From an uncultured Collinsella sp. (GTDB lineage: Bacteria; Actinomycetota; Coriobacteriia; Coriobacteriales; Coriobacteriaceae): a DNA stretch of 64,000 bases. Each line of letters opens with the position of its first letter. Within the stretch, counting starts at the first letter, position 1. Of this stretch, positions 7,274-15,517 are shown one piece after another. The notes under the pieces are model-generated. The model saw only the letters and a program-made list of their open reading frames with translations. It had not been told where the DNA came from and did no database searches. Location of the stretch: assembly GCA_934668875.1 (NCBI GenBank), contig CAKUON010000001.1, forward strand, positions 62,001-126,000, in the 5' to 3' direction. The position numbers were made by a program, and so were the translations under genes.

Positions 7274-8755
7274 CTATCGACCTCCCTTCGCGACCGCGTC
7301 GTCACGCATAAGCTCGGCCAACGCTTCGCGATCGATACGCAGGGCATCGCCACCGACGGGGTCGAGCGAATCGCCCTGACCGACAAGCTCCTTGGCCTGT
7401 TTGCGCTCCGCGCGGGAGAGACCCCGCTCGCGGTACTTTTGCGAATGCGCCGTGTACATGTTGATGAATAGGATGACCAAGAAGCTGAAGACGATCACGA
7501 CGGCGACCCAAAAGAGCGCCACCGACGTATTGCCGCCCATCCACTCAAAGTAGATGGCGATGGGAATGGTCTGCGTAATGCCGGCATAGTTGCCCGCGAA
7601 GAACAGCGTGCAGCCAAACTCGCCCATGGCGCGGGCAAAGGCGAGCACCGTGCCGGCGGCAATAGAGGGCCAGCCGAGAGGCATCATGAGCTTGGTAAAG
7701 ATGCGTCGCTCGGACCAGCCCAGCGTGCGCGCTGCATCGAGCATCTGCGTGTCGAGGCTCTCGAAGGCGCCGAGTGCCGTACGATAGACGAGCGGGAACG
7801 ACACCACCACGGCAGAGATCACCGCCGCGGGCCACGTAAAGACAATCGAGATGCCGTGCGCGATCAGCCACTGGCCCACCCCGGTAGAGCGACCGAACAG
7901 CATGAGGAGCAAAAAGCCGCAGACCGTGGGCGGCAGCACCATAGGGATGGTAAAGACCGAATCGAGCAGGCCCTTCACGCGGCTCGTGGTGCCCATGGTC
8001 TTCCATGCGGCAAACAGGCCCAGCGCGAACGCGATCACCAAGGCGAGACCGCTCGTCTTGATGGACACCCAAAACGGGCGGTAGTCGATACTGCCAAAGA
8101 AGGTCGCGGCGCGCTCCGCTAGCGAGGGCGGCTCCGTCGTCGAGACACTCGCATACGGCACCAAGGCGGCGTTATCGCTCCACAGGGCTCCGTCACCCAG
8201 ATTGAGCTCGGTGTTTGCGGCATCCGCGACATTTACGACGGTGTAGTAGTCGCCGTCGCCGCCCTTCACCTTAAACTGATAGCGGTAATCGCCCTGTACC
8301 AGCTCACTGTCCGAGGTAAAGACCCACTCGAGCTTTGAATCCTCCAGCAGCGCGCCGCCCATGGAGTGCGATTTGTCGAGCCCTGTGAGCATCTTCTTAA
8401 GCGCCTTTTGGTCGGAGGCATTTGCGATATCGAGGCCCGCTTCCTTGGCGGCATGCGCATCGACCCACACCACGATGCTCGTAGGCGTGGTCACCGTTAC
8501 GAGCGACGTCTTTCTGTAGATGGGAAAACGATAACCCACGGGCTGGTCGGCAAACGAGCGGGCCGTGCCCTTGGCGTTGCGCTCAAAGGCGTTGAGGCCA
8601 AAATCGACGCCATCGATAAGCGCAGAGTCCTCTGTCGCCTGGCGTCCGTCGGCAGTGGCAAAAAGCGCCTCGGCACAAGCAACTCCGGGCAGTGAGGTAA
8701 ACGCAAAGAGAACCGCCGCCAGCGCAGCGAGCAGGCGAATCGTTTTCCTTGACAC
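7274..8755 (-). CDS. modB: ModB permease fused to an N-terminal secreted domain
   Basis: A 493-residue protein, more than twice the usual ModB length (about 225). A signal-like segment (RLLAALAAVLFAFTSLPGVACA) is followed by about 200 extracytoplasmic residues of unknown fold. The standard ModB permease follows from FWVSIKTSGLALVIAF onward, with the coupling motif in MLDAARTLGWSERRIFTKLMMPLG and several membrane helices. The GTG at 8753-8755 follows GAGGAG and leaves a clean signal peptide; an upstream in-frame start is less likely. The added domain might dock ModA or bind oxyanion itself (inference). modC follows after 3 bp. Confidence 0.88.
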   Translation of the reverse strand: MSRKTIRLLAALAAVLFAFTSLPGVACAEALFATADGRQATEDSALIDGVDFGLNAFERNAKGTARSFADQPVGYRFPIYRKTSLVTVTTPTSIVVWVDAHAAKEAGLDIANASDQKALKKMLTGLDKSHSMGGALLEDSKLEWVFTSDSELVQGDYRYQFKVKGGDGDYYTVVNVADAANTELNLGDGALWSDNAALVPYASVSTTEPPSLAERAATFFGSIDYRPFWVSIKTSGLALVIAFALGLFAAWKTMGTTSRVKGLLDSVFTIPMVLPPTVCGFLLLMLFGRSTGVGQWLIAHGISIVFTWPAAVISAVVVSFPLVYRTALGAFESLDTQMLDAARTLGWSERRIFTKLMMPLGWPSIAAGTVLAFARAMGEFGCTLFFAGNYAGITQTIPIAIYFEWMGGNTSVALFWVAVVIVFSFLVILFINMYTAHSQKYRERGLSRAERKQAKELVGQGDSLDPVGGDALRIDREALAELMRDDAVAKGGR

Positions 8756-8810
8756 GGGCGACTCCTCAAACAAAGGGTAACGACGCGCAGGCACGCCGCT
8801 TCAATCTAAA

Positions 8811-8842
8811 AAGGGCGGGCGATCGCAAGAACGCCCGCCCTC
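8811..8842 (-). terminator. Intrinsic terminator between modA and modB
   Basis: On the minus strand GGGCGGGCG pairs with CGCCCGCCC and is followed by TTTTTAG. It lies 30 bp after the modA stop and before modB, so it probably makes modA more abundant than modBC by partial termination. Confidence 0.8.
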
Positions 8843-8872
8843 AAGCATATCGTTATGCAGCGCTCTTCTGCA

Positions 8873-9748
8873 CTACTCGGAAAGCTCAAAGCCGTACTTA
8901 GCCCAAATCTTCTGCGCCTTCTTGTTAGACAGGCAGAAGTCGATGAACGCCTTGGCCTCGTCGGCATGCTCGGAGCTCTCGGCCACGGCACCCGGGTACA
9001 CAATGGGCTTGTGCGAATCCTCGGGGCACACGAAGGCCTCCTCGATGCCGTCGTAGCGATAGATGTCGGAGCTGTAGACAAAACCTGCCACGCAGTCGCC
9101 CGTGGACACGTAGGCGGCAGCGGTGCCGACCTTATCGGCCAGCGCGACCTTGTCGGCGATCTCGGGAGCGTACTCGCCGTCGTCGCCCTCGGTGCCGGTG
9201 TAGAGGCCGACGGAGGCCAGCGCCTGGTTGGCGTACTTGCCGGCCGGAACGGTCTTGGCGTCGCCGATGGCGATCTTGCCGTCCAGGTTCGCGACATCGG
9301 CGATGGCCTCGACCTTGGTGTCGGAGCCCTCGGCGCGAATGATCACGAGGTCGTTGACGAACATGTCCTCACGGGTGTCGGTGTCGACGAGCTCGGCAGT
9401 CTCGGCATCGTCCATGGTGCCCTTGGAAGCGGTGATGAGCACGTCGACGGCAGCGCCGGCCTTCATCTGCTCGACCAGGTCGCCAGAGGCCTTGAACTGC
9501 GTGTCGGCAAAGGTGGTGCCGGTCTGGTCGGTGTAGAGCCCCTGGACCTCGGGCAGAGCCTTCTCGAGCGAGTTGGCGGCGAAAATCTGCAGCTCGACGG
9601 CTGGGTTCTTAGAGGAGGACTTGACAGAACCGGCGTCGGAACCAGCAGACTCGGACTCCTTGTTACCCGAGCAGCCAGCAAGGCCAAGCCCGGCGGCAGC
9701 AGCGGCAGAAAGCGAAACGAAACCGCGGCGAGAAACCATATCGAACAT
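8873..9748 (-). CDS. modA: Molybdate-binding lipoprotein
   Basis: A 291-residue periplasmic-binding-type lipoprotein. The N-terminus has a twin-arginine-like SRRGF, a hydrophobic stretch and a LAGC lipobox at Cys26. The mature part shows ModA landmarks: LQIFAANSLEKALPEV, ASGDLVEQMKAGAAVDVLITAS and YPGAVAESSEHADEAKAFIDF. It captures molybdate (or tungstate) outside the cell and passes it to ModBC. The ATG at 9746-9748 follows AAAGGG. An AT-rich promoter/operator region and an intrinsic terminator flank it. Confidence 0.93.
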   Translation of the reverse strand: MFDMVSRRGFVSLSAAAAAGLGLAGCSGNKESESAGSDAGSVKSSSKNPAVELQIFAANSLEKALPEVQGLYTDQTGTTFADTQFKASGDLVEQMKAGAAVDVLITASKGTMDDAETAELVDTDTREDMFVNDLVIIRAEGSDTKVEAIADVANLDGKIAIGDAKTVPAGKYANQALASVGLYTGTEGDDGEYAPEIADKVALADKVGTAAAYVSTGDCVAGFVYSSDIYRYDGIEEAFVCPEDSHKPIVYPGAVAESSEHADEAKAFIDFCLSNKKAQKIWAKYGFELSE

Positions 9749-9808
9749 ATTGAACCCTTTCGGACCTTGTGCCCAGGCACCCCGCCGCGGGCTTTATTCT
9801 GTAATCAG

Positions 9809-9868
9809 ATTATACTTCAGCGCGAATAATGGCAGTGAGAAATTATTCTCGCATGAGAATATATTTTC
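9809..9868 (-). promoter_or_regulatory. modA promoter region with two tandem dyads
   Basis: On the minus strand a TATAAT (9814-9809) lies 60 bp before the modA ATG. Upstream are two 14-bp dyads, GAAAATATATTCTC (9868-9855) and GAGAATAATTTCTC (9850-9837), four bases apart and so centred 18 bp from each other. These are good candidates for the binding site of a regulator sensing molybdate or metal. They do not match the classical E. coli ModE box. Confidence 0.5.
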
Positions 9869-9906
9869 AGATTACGACACGCATCGGCTTCGCCTCGGCA
9901 TCAAGC

Positions 9907-9940
9907 AAAAAGGCGGAGCAACCGTTCTGGTCACTCCGCC
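9907..9940 (-). terminator. Intrinsic terminator after mog/moaB
   Basis: GGCGGAG and CTCCGCC form a stem. On the minus strand it is followed by TTTTTGC, 14 bp after the stop of the molybdopterin gene. Confidence 0.85.
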
Positions 9941-9953
9941 GCAGGTGAACCGC

Positions 9954-10433
9954 TTATTTGGTGTGTCCGCCGCCCGCCGTCATCTGTGCCGCGTGCTCCA
10001 GCTGGTCGGCAATCGCCTCCCAGCTTTCGCGAGCTGCCTTGGTGGATCCGGGAAAGTTTACGACAAGTGTATACCTGCGTTGCATGCACACGGCGCGCGA
10101 CAGCATCGCGCGGCGCGTCTTGGTCATCGAGTACGCGCGAATCGCCTCGGCAATGCCCGGCACATCGCGGTCGCAGACGGCGCGCGTCGCCTCGGGCGTC
10201 ACGTCGCGCATCGAAAGTCCCGTGCCGCCGCAGGTAAGCACAACATGGGCATGGCGCTCGTCAGCAGCGTCCACGATAGCGGCGCCGATCTCGTCGACGT
10301 CGTCGCGCACAACCACGTGCGAGGCTACCGTCCAGCCCTGAGCCGCAATGAGTTCCTCGAGCGCGGCTCCGGCCTCATCCTGGGCAAGATCGCGCGTATC
10401 CGAACACGTCACGATCGAAATCTTCAACTCCAT
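9954..10433 (-). CDS. Molybdopterin adenylyltransferase-type protein (MogA/MoaB)
   Basis: A 159-residue protein of the MoaB/Mog fold, starting MELKISIVTCSDTRD. It has VLTCGGTGLSMRDVTPEAT, the GGTG-containing molybdopterin-binding loop, and VVNFPGSTKAARESWEAI near the C-terminus. It activates molybdopterin by adenylation before MoeA inserts molybdenum. The ATG at 10431-10433 is 10 bp after the moeA stop, so the two genes form an operon. MogA and MoaB cannot be told apart here. Confidence 0.88.
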   Translation of the reverse strand: MELKISIVTCSDTRDLAQDEAGAALEELIAAQGWTVASHVVVRDDVDEIGAAIVDAADERHAHVVLTCGGTGLSMRDVTPEATRAVCDRDVPGIAEAIRAYSMTKTRRAMLSRAVCMQRRYTLVVNFPGSTKAARESWEAIADQLEHAAQMTAGGGHTK

Positions 10434-10443
10434 AGCGCTCCTC

Positions 10444-11706
10444 CTAAAGCACGGTGCCCTCGGGCAAGTCGACGCGGACGACATCCACGACATCGCCCGG
10501 CTCGAGCTCGCACGGGCCCTCGTTAATGCGCAGCAGACAATTCGCGCGCTGCATCGTGCCAAGCAGCGCCGAATTCTGGCTCTTGGCCTCAGTCACCATA
10601 AGCTCGCCGGTCTGGGCATCGCGCGCAACGCTGGCGCGGTCATAGAATCGACGGTCCTGGCGCTTCTTCACTCCGTGTGTCAGCATTGCCTGTTGCACAG
10701 GACGCGCCCCCTCGGCAAAGCCGCGCATCTTACGAATCGCCGGGCGCGCGAGCACCTCAAGGCCCACGTAGGCCGCCGCCGGATTGCCCGAAAGCCCCAG
10801 GTACGGCTTGCCGCCGAGCAGGCCAAACGTGATGGCCTTGCCGGGACGCATCGAGATGCGATCGAACAGGACCTCGCCCTCGCGCCGGACCAGCGCCGTC
10901 ACGTAGTCGTAGTCGCCCGCCGAGGCGCCACCGCTCGTGATGACAAAGTCACATTCCCGGACGGCGCGATGCACAAGCTCGGATATCGCCTGCTCGTCGT
11001 CGGGCGCGATACCGTAGAACACGGGCTCGGCACCGGCATCGAGCGCCTCGGCCATCAGCGCCGAGGAGTTGGAATCGCGAATCTGGCCACGTGCCGGCAC
11101 CTCACCTGGCGAAACCAGCTCCGTACCCAGCGAGATGATGCCCACGCGCGGGGCAGCATGCACCTTCACGCTTGCGTATCCGGCACTTGCCAGCAGGCCC
11201 GCGCCTGCCGGCGCCACAACCTCACCGGCACGCATCACGACGTCGCCGGCATGGGCCTCTTCGGCAGCAGAGCGAACGTTCTCCCCCACCTTAGCCGGCG
11301 CCGAGAAGCGGACGTGCGAGCCCTCGTTGCCATCGCCGTCGAGCACGTCGACGATCTCGTACTTCACCACGGCATCGGCGCCCTCTGGCACCGGCGCGCC
11401 CGTCATAATGCGGACCGTCTCGCCCGCGCCGATCGTGCCCTCAAACACATGACCCGCTGCCTCGTGCCCGACAACGGAAAGCGTCACCGGAGTATCGCCG
11501 GTGGCCGCACCAAGGTCGACGGCGCGTACGGCATATCCGTCCATGGCGCTGTTGGCAAATGGCGAGATGTCGATATCGGCCACAGCATCCTCGGCCAAGG
11601 GAAGACCGGCCGCCTGCCATACAGGAATCTCGACAACCCCGGTCGGACTCACATGCGACAAGACAATTGCCTGCGCGTCCTCCAACGGAATGAGCTTCTC
11701 TGCCAT
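10444..11706 (-). CDS. moeA: Molybdopterin molybdenumtransferase
   Basis: A 420-residue MoeA that inserts molybdate into adenylated molybdopterin. Landmarks are ANSAMDGYAVRAVD (domain II start), RIMTGAPVPEGADAVV, VGIISLGTELVSPG, RDSNSSAL and TSGGASAGDYDYV in the catalytic MoCF domain, plus FGLLGGKPYLGLSGNPAA. The ATG at 11704-11706 follows AAGAGG; an in-frame GTG two codons earlier is too close to it. It is first in a two-gene operon with mog/moaB and faces away from the CLC gene. Confidence 0.93.
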   Translation of the reverse strand: MAEKLIPLEDAQAIVLSHVSPTGVVEIPVWQAAGLPLAEDAVADIDISPFANSAMDGYAVRAVDLGAATGDTPVTLSVVGHEAAGHVFEGTIGAGETVRIMTGAPVPEGADAVVKYEIVDVLDGDGNEGSHVRFSAPAKVGENVRSAAEEAHAGDVVMRAGEVVAPAGAGLLASAGYASVKVHAAPRVGIISLGTELVSPGEVPARGQIRDSNSSALMAEALDAGAEPVFYGIAPDDEQAISELVHRAVRECDFVITSGGASAGDYDYVTALVRREGEVLFDRISMRPGKAITFGLLGGKPYLGLSGNPAAAYVGLEVLARPAIRKMRGFAEGARPVQQAMLTHGVKKRQDRRFYDRASVARDAQTGELMVTEAKSQNSALLGTMQRANCLLRINEGPCELEPGDVVDVVRVDLPEGTVL

Positions 11707-11862
11707 ATGCACCTCTTACAGATCGCGGCGCGTAACAAGGGCGCCGATTCTTTATGTTTTATTCAGTATAATCCCCCGCCGCTCAACCGCGAGACGGTCT
11801 GCACTCGCGAATACACCTGTCGGTTACAGGGCACGAAACAGAACCGAAACCAACCCACCGGC

Positions 11863-11888
11863 TTGACGCGTTTGTCACGCTCTATAAT
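11863..11888 (+). promoter_or_regulatory. Candidate promoter of the CLC antiporter gene
   Basis: TTGACG (11863-11868) and a perfect TATAAT (11883-11888) stand 14 bp apart, shorter than ideal. The start codon is only 31 bp after the -10, leaving no space for a fluoride riboswitch in this leader. Confidence 0.5.
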
Positions 11889-11918
11889 GCTTGCGTTGTA
11901 ACCAAAGAAGAGGACACC

Positions 11919-13340
11919 ATGGCTTTTACCGACACATCAGACAGCGAAAGCGAAGAGCAAGACAATTCCCTGCCGCTCGATGAGGGAGGCTTCTTCTCCC
12001 TGAATGACGTCATCATGGCCGGCAGGCATCAGCTCACCCGCTCTGAGCATCTCTTGGCCGCCGACACGCGCCGCAACGCCCGCAATCTGCTCGCGAGCGC
12101 CAAGCTGCTCGTGCTCGTCGTGATCGTCTCGCTCGCCATGGGTGTTGCCGCCTGGGCATTTTTAGCCTCGCTGAACATCGCGACCGACTATCGCGAGCAC
12201 CATGCGTGGGTCTACGCCCTGCTCCCCGCCGTGGGTGTCGCCACCGCATGGGTGTATAAGAACCACGGCCTTGCCGCCAAACGTGGCAACAACCTGGTCA
12301 TCGATTCCGCCCTGGGAACCCGCCTCATCCATGCCCGCATGGCCGTCCTCACCTTTGTCTGCTCCACGCTTACGCACCTGACAGGCGGCTCGGCCGGACG
12401 CGAGGGCGCTGCCGTGCAGATCGGCGGTACCATCGCCAGCAACATCTCAAACCTCGCCCATCTTAAAAAGCACGACCATCACGACCTCATGCTCGCCGGC
12501 ATCTCGTCTGCCTTCGGTGCCGTGTTCGGCTCGCCCCTCGCCGGCGCCTTCTTTGGCATGGAGATGTGCTTTATCGGCAAGATCGACTACACCGCCGGCA
12601 TCTACTGTCTCGTCGCCTCGTTTACCGGCTACTTTACGTCGCTTGCCCTAGGTACCGAGTACGAGGCGAACGTCATCGCCAGCGTCCCCGATATGACGCC
12701 CCGAACCGTCGCCATCGTCGTCGTCAGCGCCATCGTGTTCGGTCTAACCGCACGCCTCTTCGCCTGGTCGGTTCGAACCGTCAAGAGCCTCTACGGCCGC
12801 TTTATCACCAATTATCTTGTTCGCGCGCTCGTAGGCGCACTCGTGGTGCTCGCAGCTTACGCGGTGCTCGATGCCTGGAAGTACGCCGGCCTTGCCACCT
12901 GGCTCTCGGGCGCCGGTTTCGCCGGCAATACGACCCTCGCCGACGCAGTCATCAAGTTGGTCGTGACGGCGCTCACTCTGGGCGCCGGCTTCCAGGGCGG
13001 CGAGGTCACACCGTTGTTTGGCATCGGAGCTGCGCTTGGCGGCTGGATCGGCTGCCTCGCCGGCATCGACCCCAGCTTTCTGGCGGCCCTCGGTATGCTC
13101 GGCGTGTTCTGCGCCGGCCTTAACGTGCCCATCACCACCTGCATGATGGCCATCGACCTGTTCCACGGCACAGCAGCCGGGTTCTTTGTCATCGTTGCGT
13201 TTATCAGCTATCTTGCCGGCGGCCACCGCGGCGTTTATCCCGCGCAGCGCATTATCTCGCCCAAGCGCCGTTCGCTCATTGTGGACGAGGGCGGCACGGT
13301 GGCAGAGGCTATCGAGCGTCACAACGACCTGATAGAGTAG
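11919..13340 (+). CDS. CLC-family antiporter, fluoride-exporter (CLC-F) type
   Basis: A 473-residue membrane protein. It carries GGSAGREGAAVQIGG (with the gating Glu), AGISSAFGAVFGSPLAGA and GFQGGEVTPLFGIGAALGG. The GNNLV segment replaces the GSGIP filter of chloride CLCs. From memory, GNNL, GREGT/A-VQ and GGEVTPLF mark the CLC-F fluoride/proton antiporters. An acidic N-terminal tail of about 60 residues precedes the first helix. No fluoride riboswitch is seen upstream. The lipid kinase gene follows after 87 bp. It could be a chloride channel if my reading of the filter is wrong. Confidence 0.82.
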   Translation: MAFTDTSDSESEEQDNSLPLDEGGFFSLNDVIMAGRHQLTRSEHLLAADTRRNARNLLASAKLLVLVVIVSLAMGVAAWAFLASLNIATDYREHHAWVYALLPAVGVATAWVYKNHGLAAKRGNNLVIDSALGTRLIHARMAVLTFVCSTLTHLTGGSAGREGAAVQIGGTIASNISNLAHLKKHDHHDLMLAGISSAFGAVFGSPLAGAFFGMEMCFIGKIDYTAGIYCLVASFTGYFTSLALGTEYEANVIASVPDMTPRTVAIVVVSAIVFGLTARLFAWSVRTVKSLYGRFITNYLVRALVGALVVLAAYAVLDAWKYAGLATWLSGAGFAGNTTLADAVIKLVVTALTLGAGFQGGEVTPLFGIGAALGGWIGCLAGIDPSFLAALGMLGVFCAGLNVPITTCMMAIDLFHGTAAGFFVIVAFISYLAGGHRGVYPAQRIISPKRRSLIVDEGGTVAEAIERHNDLIE

Positions 13341-13427
13341 ACATAATAATCGCCGTGCAGCCACAATCGGGGGGCAACGCAACCCGAGAGCGACCGCACC
13401 GTCACGCCATACGCCGGGAGTCGCCCC

Positions 13428-14390
13428 ATGCACGCAACAGATTTTGGCCGCACGCTGATCATCGCCAATCCCGCCGCCCAGTCGGGCGCGGCGCGCGAAG
13501 TGGCCGAGCGCCTACAGCGCTTTTTGGACATGACCGCGCGCTCATCCCAGTTTGATCTGGTGCTGACCGAGTACATGGGACACGCCAAAGAACTTGCCGC
13601 GCAGGCCCAGGGCTACCGCACGGTTATCGCACTCGGCGGCGACGGCGTGATCCACGAGGTCGTCAATGGCTTGATGGCGCAAGAAGAGGCAGCCCGACCG
13701 GCGCTTGCCGTCCTGCCCGTGGGCTCCGGCAACGATTTTGCCCAGACGCTCGGCATCGATGATTTTTCCGGCAAAGATTTTGGCGCCCTGCTCACCTGCG
13801 AGCTGCAGCGTCAGGACATCGGGCGCATTCGCTCGTGGAACCCTGCAAGCGGCAGCGGCGAGGCGGTCGTCGAGTATTACGACCAGACGCTCTCCGTCGG
13901 CATTGACGCCGCCATCGGCCTGGGCACCACCGAGCTGCGCAAGAAGACGGGACTTACCGGCGCTCCGCTCTATACCCTTTCGGGCCTGGAGCAGTTTGGC
14001 CTGCGCTATCGCAACTACCCCATGACGGTTAGCTTTGACGGCGCGCCCGCCGAGCGCATGCGGGCGATTATCATGGCCATCCAGCTGGGCCCCACCTATG
14101 GCTCGGGCTATCGTATCTGCCCCGACGCCGACCCCTGCGACGGTATCCTCGACGTTTGTTGCGCATGCGGTCCCGTGCCCCGTGCAGTCGCCCTGCCCAT
14201 GTTCCTTTCAGCCAAGGACGGCCACCACACCAAGCTTCCGCCGGTGCGCATGCGCCGCTGCCGTCATGCCGAACTCACCTTCGAGGAGCCCAACTACCCC
14301 ATCCAGGCCGACGGCGAAGCCATCGTCGCCTCCCGCATCGAGGTCGACATCCTCGCAAGCGCCCTCCAAGTCTGGCGCCCCGCCCGCTAG
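13428..14390 (+). CDS. Diacylglycerol kinase-like lipid kinase (YegS/DgkB family)
   Basis: A 320-residue soluble kinase of the DAGK catalytic fold. It shows IIANPAAQSGAARE at the N-terminus, the nucleotide-binding VIALGGDGVIHEVVNG, and LPVGSGNDFAQTLG. The C-terminal half is the usual beta-sandwich ending in QADGEAIVASRIEVDI. It phosphorylates diacylglycerol or another lipid alcohol in membrane lipid turnover; the substrate is not decidable here. It may be co-transcribed with the CLC gene and ends just before a perfect inverted repeat. Confidence 0.87.
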   Translation: MHATDFGRTLIIANPAAQSGAAREVAERLQRFLDMTARSSQFDLVLTEYMGHAKELAAQAQGYRTVIALGGDGVIHEVVNGLMAQEEAARPALAVLPVGSGNDFAQTLGIDDFSGKDFGALLTCELQRQDIGRIRSWNPASGSGEAVVEYYDQTLSVGIDAAIGLGTTELRKKTGLTGAPLYTLSGLEQFGLRYRNYPMTVSFDGAPAERMRAIIMAIQLGPTYGSGYRICPDADPCDGILDVCCACGPVPRAVALPMFLSAKDGHHTKLPPVRMRRCRHAELTFEEPNYPIQADGEAIVASRIEVDILASALQVWRPAR

Positions 14391-14396
14391 CCCCCA

Positions 14397-14466
14397 TAAG
14401 TTGCGGTGAAATAGGGACTGTTTTGCGGCTTTGACAGCCCAACAGTCCCTATTTCACCGCAACTTA
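14397..14466. repeat. Perfect 26-bp inverted repeat (TTGCGGTGAAAT family)
   Basis: Arms 14397-14422 and 14441-14466 are exact reverse complements around an 18-bp loop. They read from the outside TAAGTTGCGGTGAAATAGGG. It sits between two convergent genes and could end transcription both ways, though no T-run follows. A related element is at 35485-35551. Confidence 0.9.
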
Positions 14467-14474
14467 GAAGGGGA

Positions 14475-14855
14475 TCAATCTTCGCTGCCCGGCTTGCGGC
14501 GGTTGGCCTTTTTGATGGCATTGAAGTGTTTGTCGTTGAGTCTGCGCTGGCGTGAGCGCTGGGGCACCTTGGTTTTCACGCGACGGCGCGGCGGGCGGCT
14601 GCGACGTTCAAGCTCTGCCCTCAACTTGCACAGGCAACTCGCACGATTCTGAAACTGGCTGCGGCTCTCGCGCGCCGTCACGACGATCCCCGTAGGCACA
14701 TGCTTCATGCGCACGGCAGAGTCAGTCGTATTCACGCCCTGACCGCCCGGACCCGTCGCGCGAAACACCTGCACCTCGCAGTCACGCGCCAGCTCCTCGG
14801 CCGACATCTCGGCAAAGCGCGCACACTCGCGCCAACTCATCTTGTTCTCGTCCAT
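14475..14855 (-). CDS. Class-I release factor-like (GGQ) protein, putative ribosome rescue factor
   Basis: A 126-residue protein with the peptidyl-tRNA hydrolysis motif in [18 protein letters not shown], a basic C-terminal tail ([20 protein letters not shown]) and no codon-recognition domain. This layout resembles ArfB and C12orf65-type factors that free stalled ribosomes. The ATG at 14853-14855 follows GGGGAGG; longer frames upstream run into the palindrome. It stands alone between two intergenic inverted repeats. The rescue role is inferred from the family. Confidence 0.8.
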   Translation of the reverse strand: MDENKMSWRECARFAEMSAEELARDCEVQVFRATGPGGQGVNTTDSAVRMKHVPTGIVVTARESRSQFQNRASCLCKLRAELERRSRPPRRRVKTKVPQRSRQRRLNDKHFNAIKKANRRKPGSED

Positions 14856-14880
14856 TCCAACACCTCCCCTCAAACAAAAA

Positions 14881-14912
14881 ATGTGACAAAGGGACAGTCC
14901 CCTTTGCCACAT
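14881..14912. repeat. Intergenic palindrome (CAAAGGGAC family)
   Basis: The sequence reads ATGTGACAAAGGGAC with a near-inverse GTCCCCTTTGCCACAT directly after it. It shares the core with the element at 3020-3050. It lies downstream of xpt and may serve as its terminator. Confidence 0.75.
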
Positions 14913-14938
14913 CGCATGCAATCGTATGTGCCGCGCGC

Positions 14939-15517
14939 CTAGGCGAAGGTGATCTCGCCATTCTCGCAGTCCATATCGGCGATTCGGGCCAGGCTCTCAA
15001 CGCGGAAACCGCGCTCGCGGAGCTTGTCGCCGCCGCCCTGGAAGCCCTTCTCCACGGCAATACCGATGCCGGCAACCTCGGCGCCCGCAGCCTCGCAGAT
15101 CTTGATAAGACCCTCGAGCGCGCAGCCATTGGCCAGGAAGTCGTCGATGATCAGGACCTTGTCGCCCTCGGACAGGAAGCGCTTGCCCACGATAACCGGA
15201 TACTCCTTCTGCTTGGTGAAGGAGTAGATGGTCGTGGCATACTGCTCGCCGTCGAGGTTGATGGACTGGGCCTTCTTGGCAAAGACAACCGGCACGCCGC
15301 CAAAATGCTGGGCCGCGATACAGGCCATACCAATGCCCGAAGCCTCGATGGTCAGGATCTTGTTGATCTCGACGCCCTCGAACAGACGGGCCCACTCGGC
15401 GCCCATGTGGTCGAACAGCTCAACGTCGCACTGGTGGTTGAGGAAGGCATCAACCTTAAGGACGTTACCGGCCTTCACGATGCCGTCACGGCGAATACGA
15501 TCCTCAAGCTCCTGCAT
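14939..15517 (-). CDS. xpt: Xanthine phosphoribosyltransferase
   Basis: A 192-residue purine salvage enzyme converting xanthine and PRPP to XMP. It has [17 protein letters not shown], the PRPP loop [17 protein letters not shown], and [23 protein letters not shown] typical of Xpt. The ATG at 15515-15517 follows AAAGGG. I searched the upstream 200 bp by eye for the purine riboswitch often found here and saw none. Confidence 0.92.
   Translation of the reverse strand: MQELEDRIRRDGIVKAGNVLKVDAFLNHQCDVELFDHMGAEWARLFEGVEINKILTIEASGIGMACIAAQHFGGVPVVFAKKAQSINLDGEQYATTIYSFTKQKEYPVIVGKRFLSEGDKVLIIDDFLANGCALEGLIKICEAAGAEVAGIGIAVEKGFQGGGDKLRERGFRVESLARIADMDCENGEITFA

Noticed and set aside
11713..11918. 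Fluoride (crcB) riboswitch before the CLC gene
   Set aside because: None of the conserved blocks were found and the predicted promoter leaves a leader of only about 25 nt.
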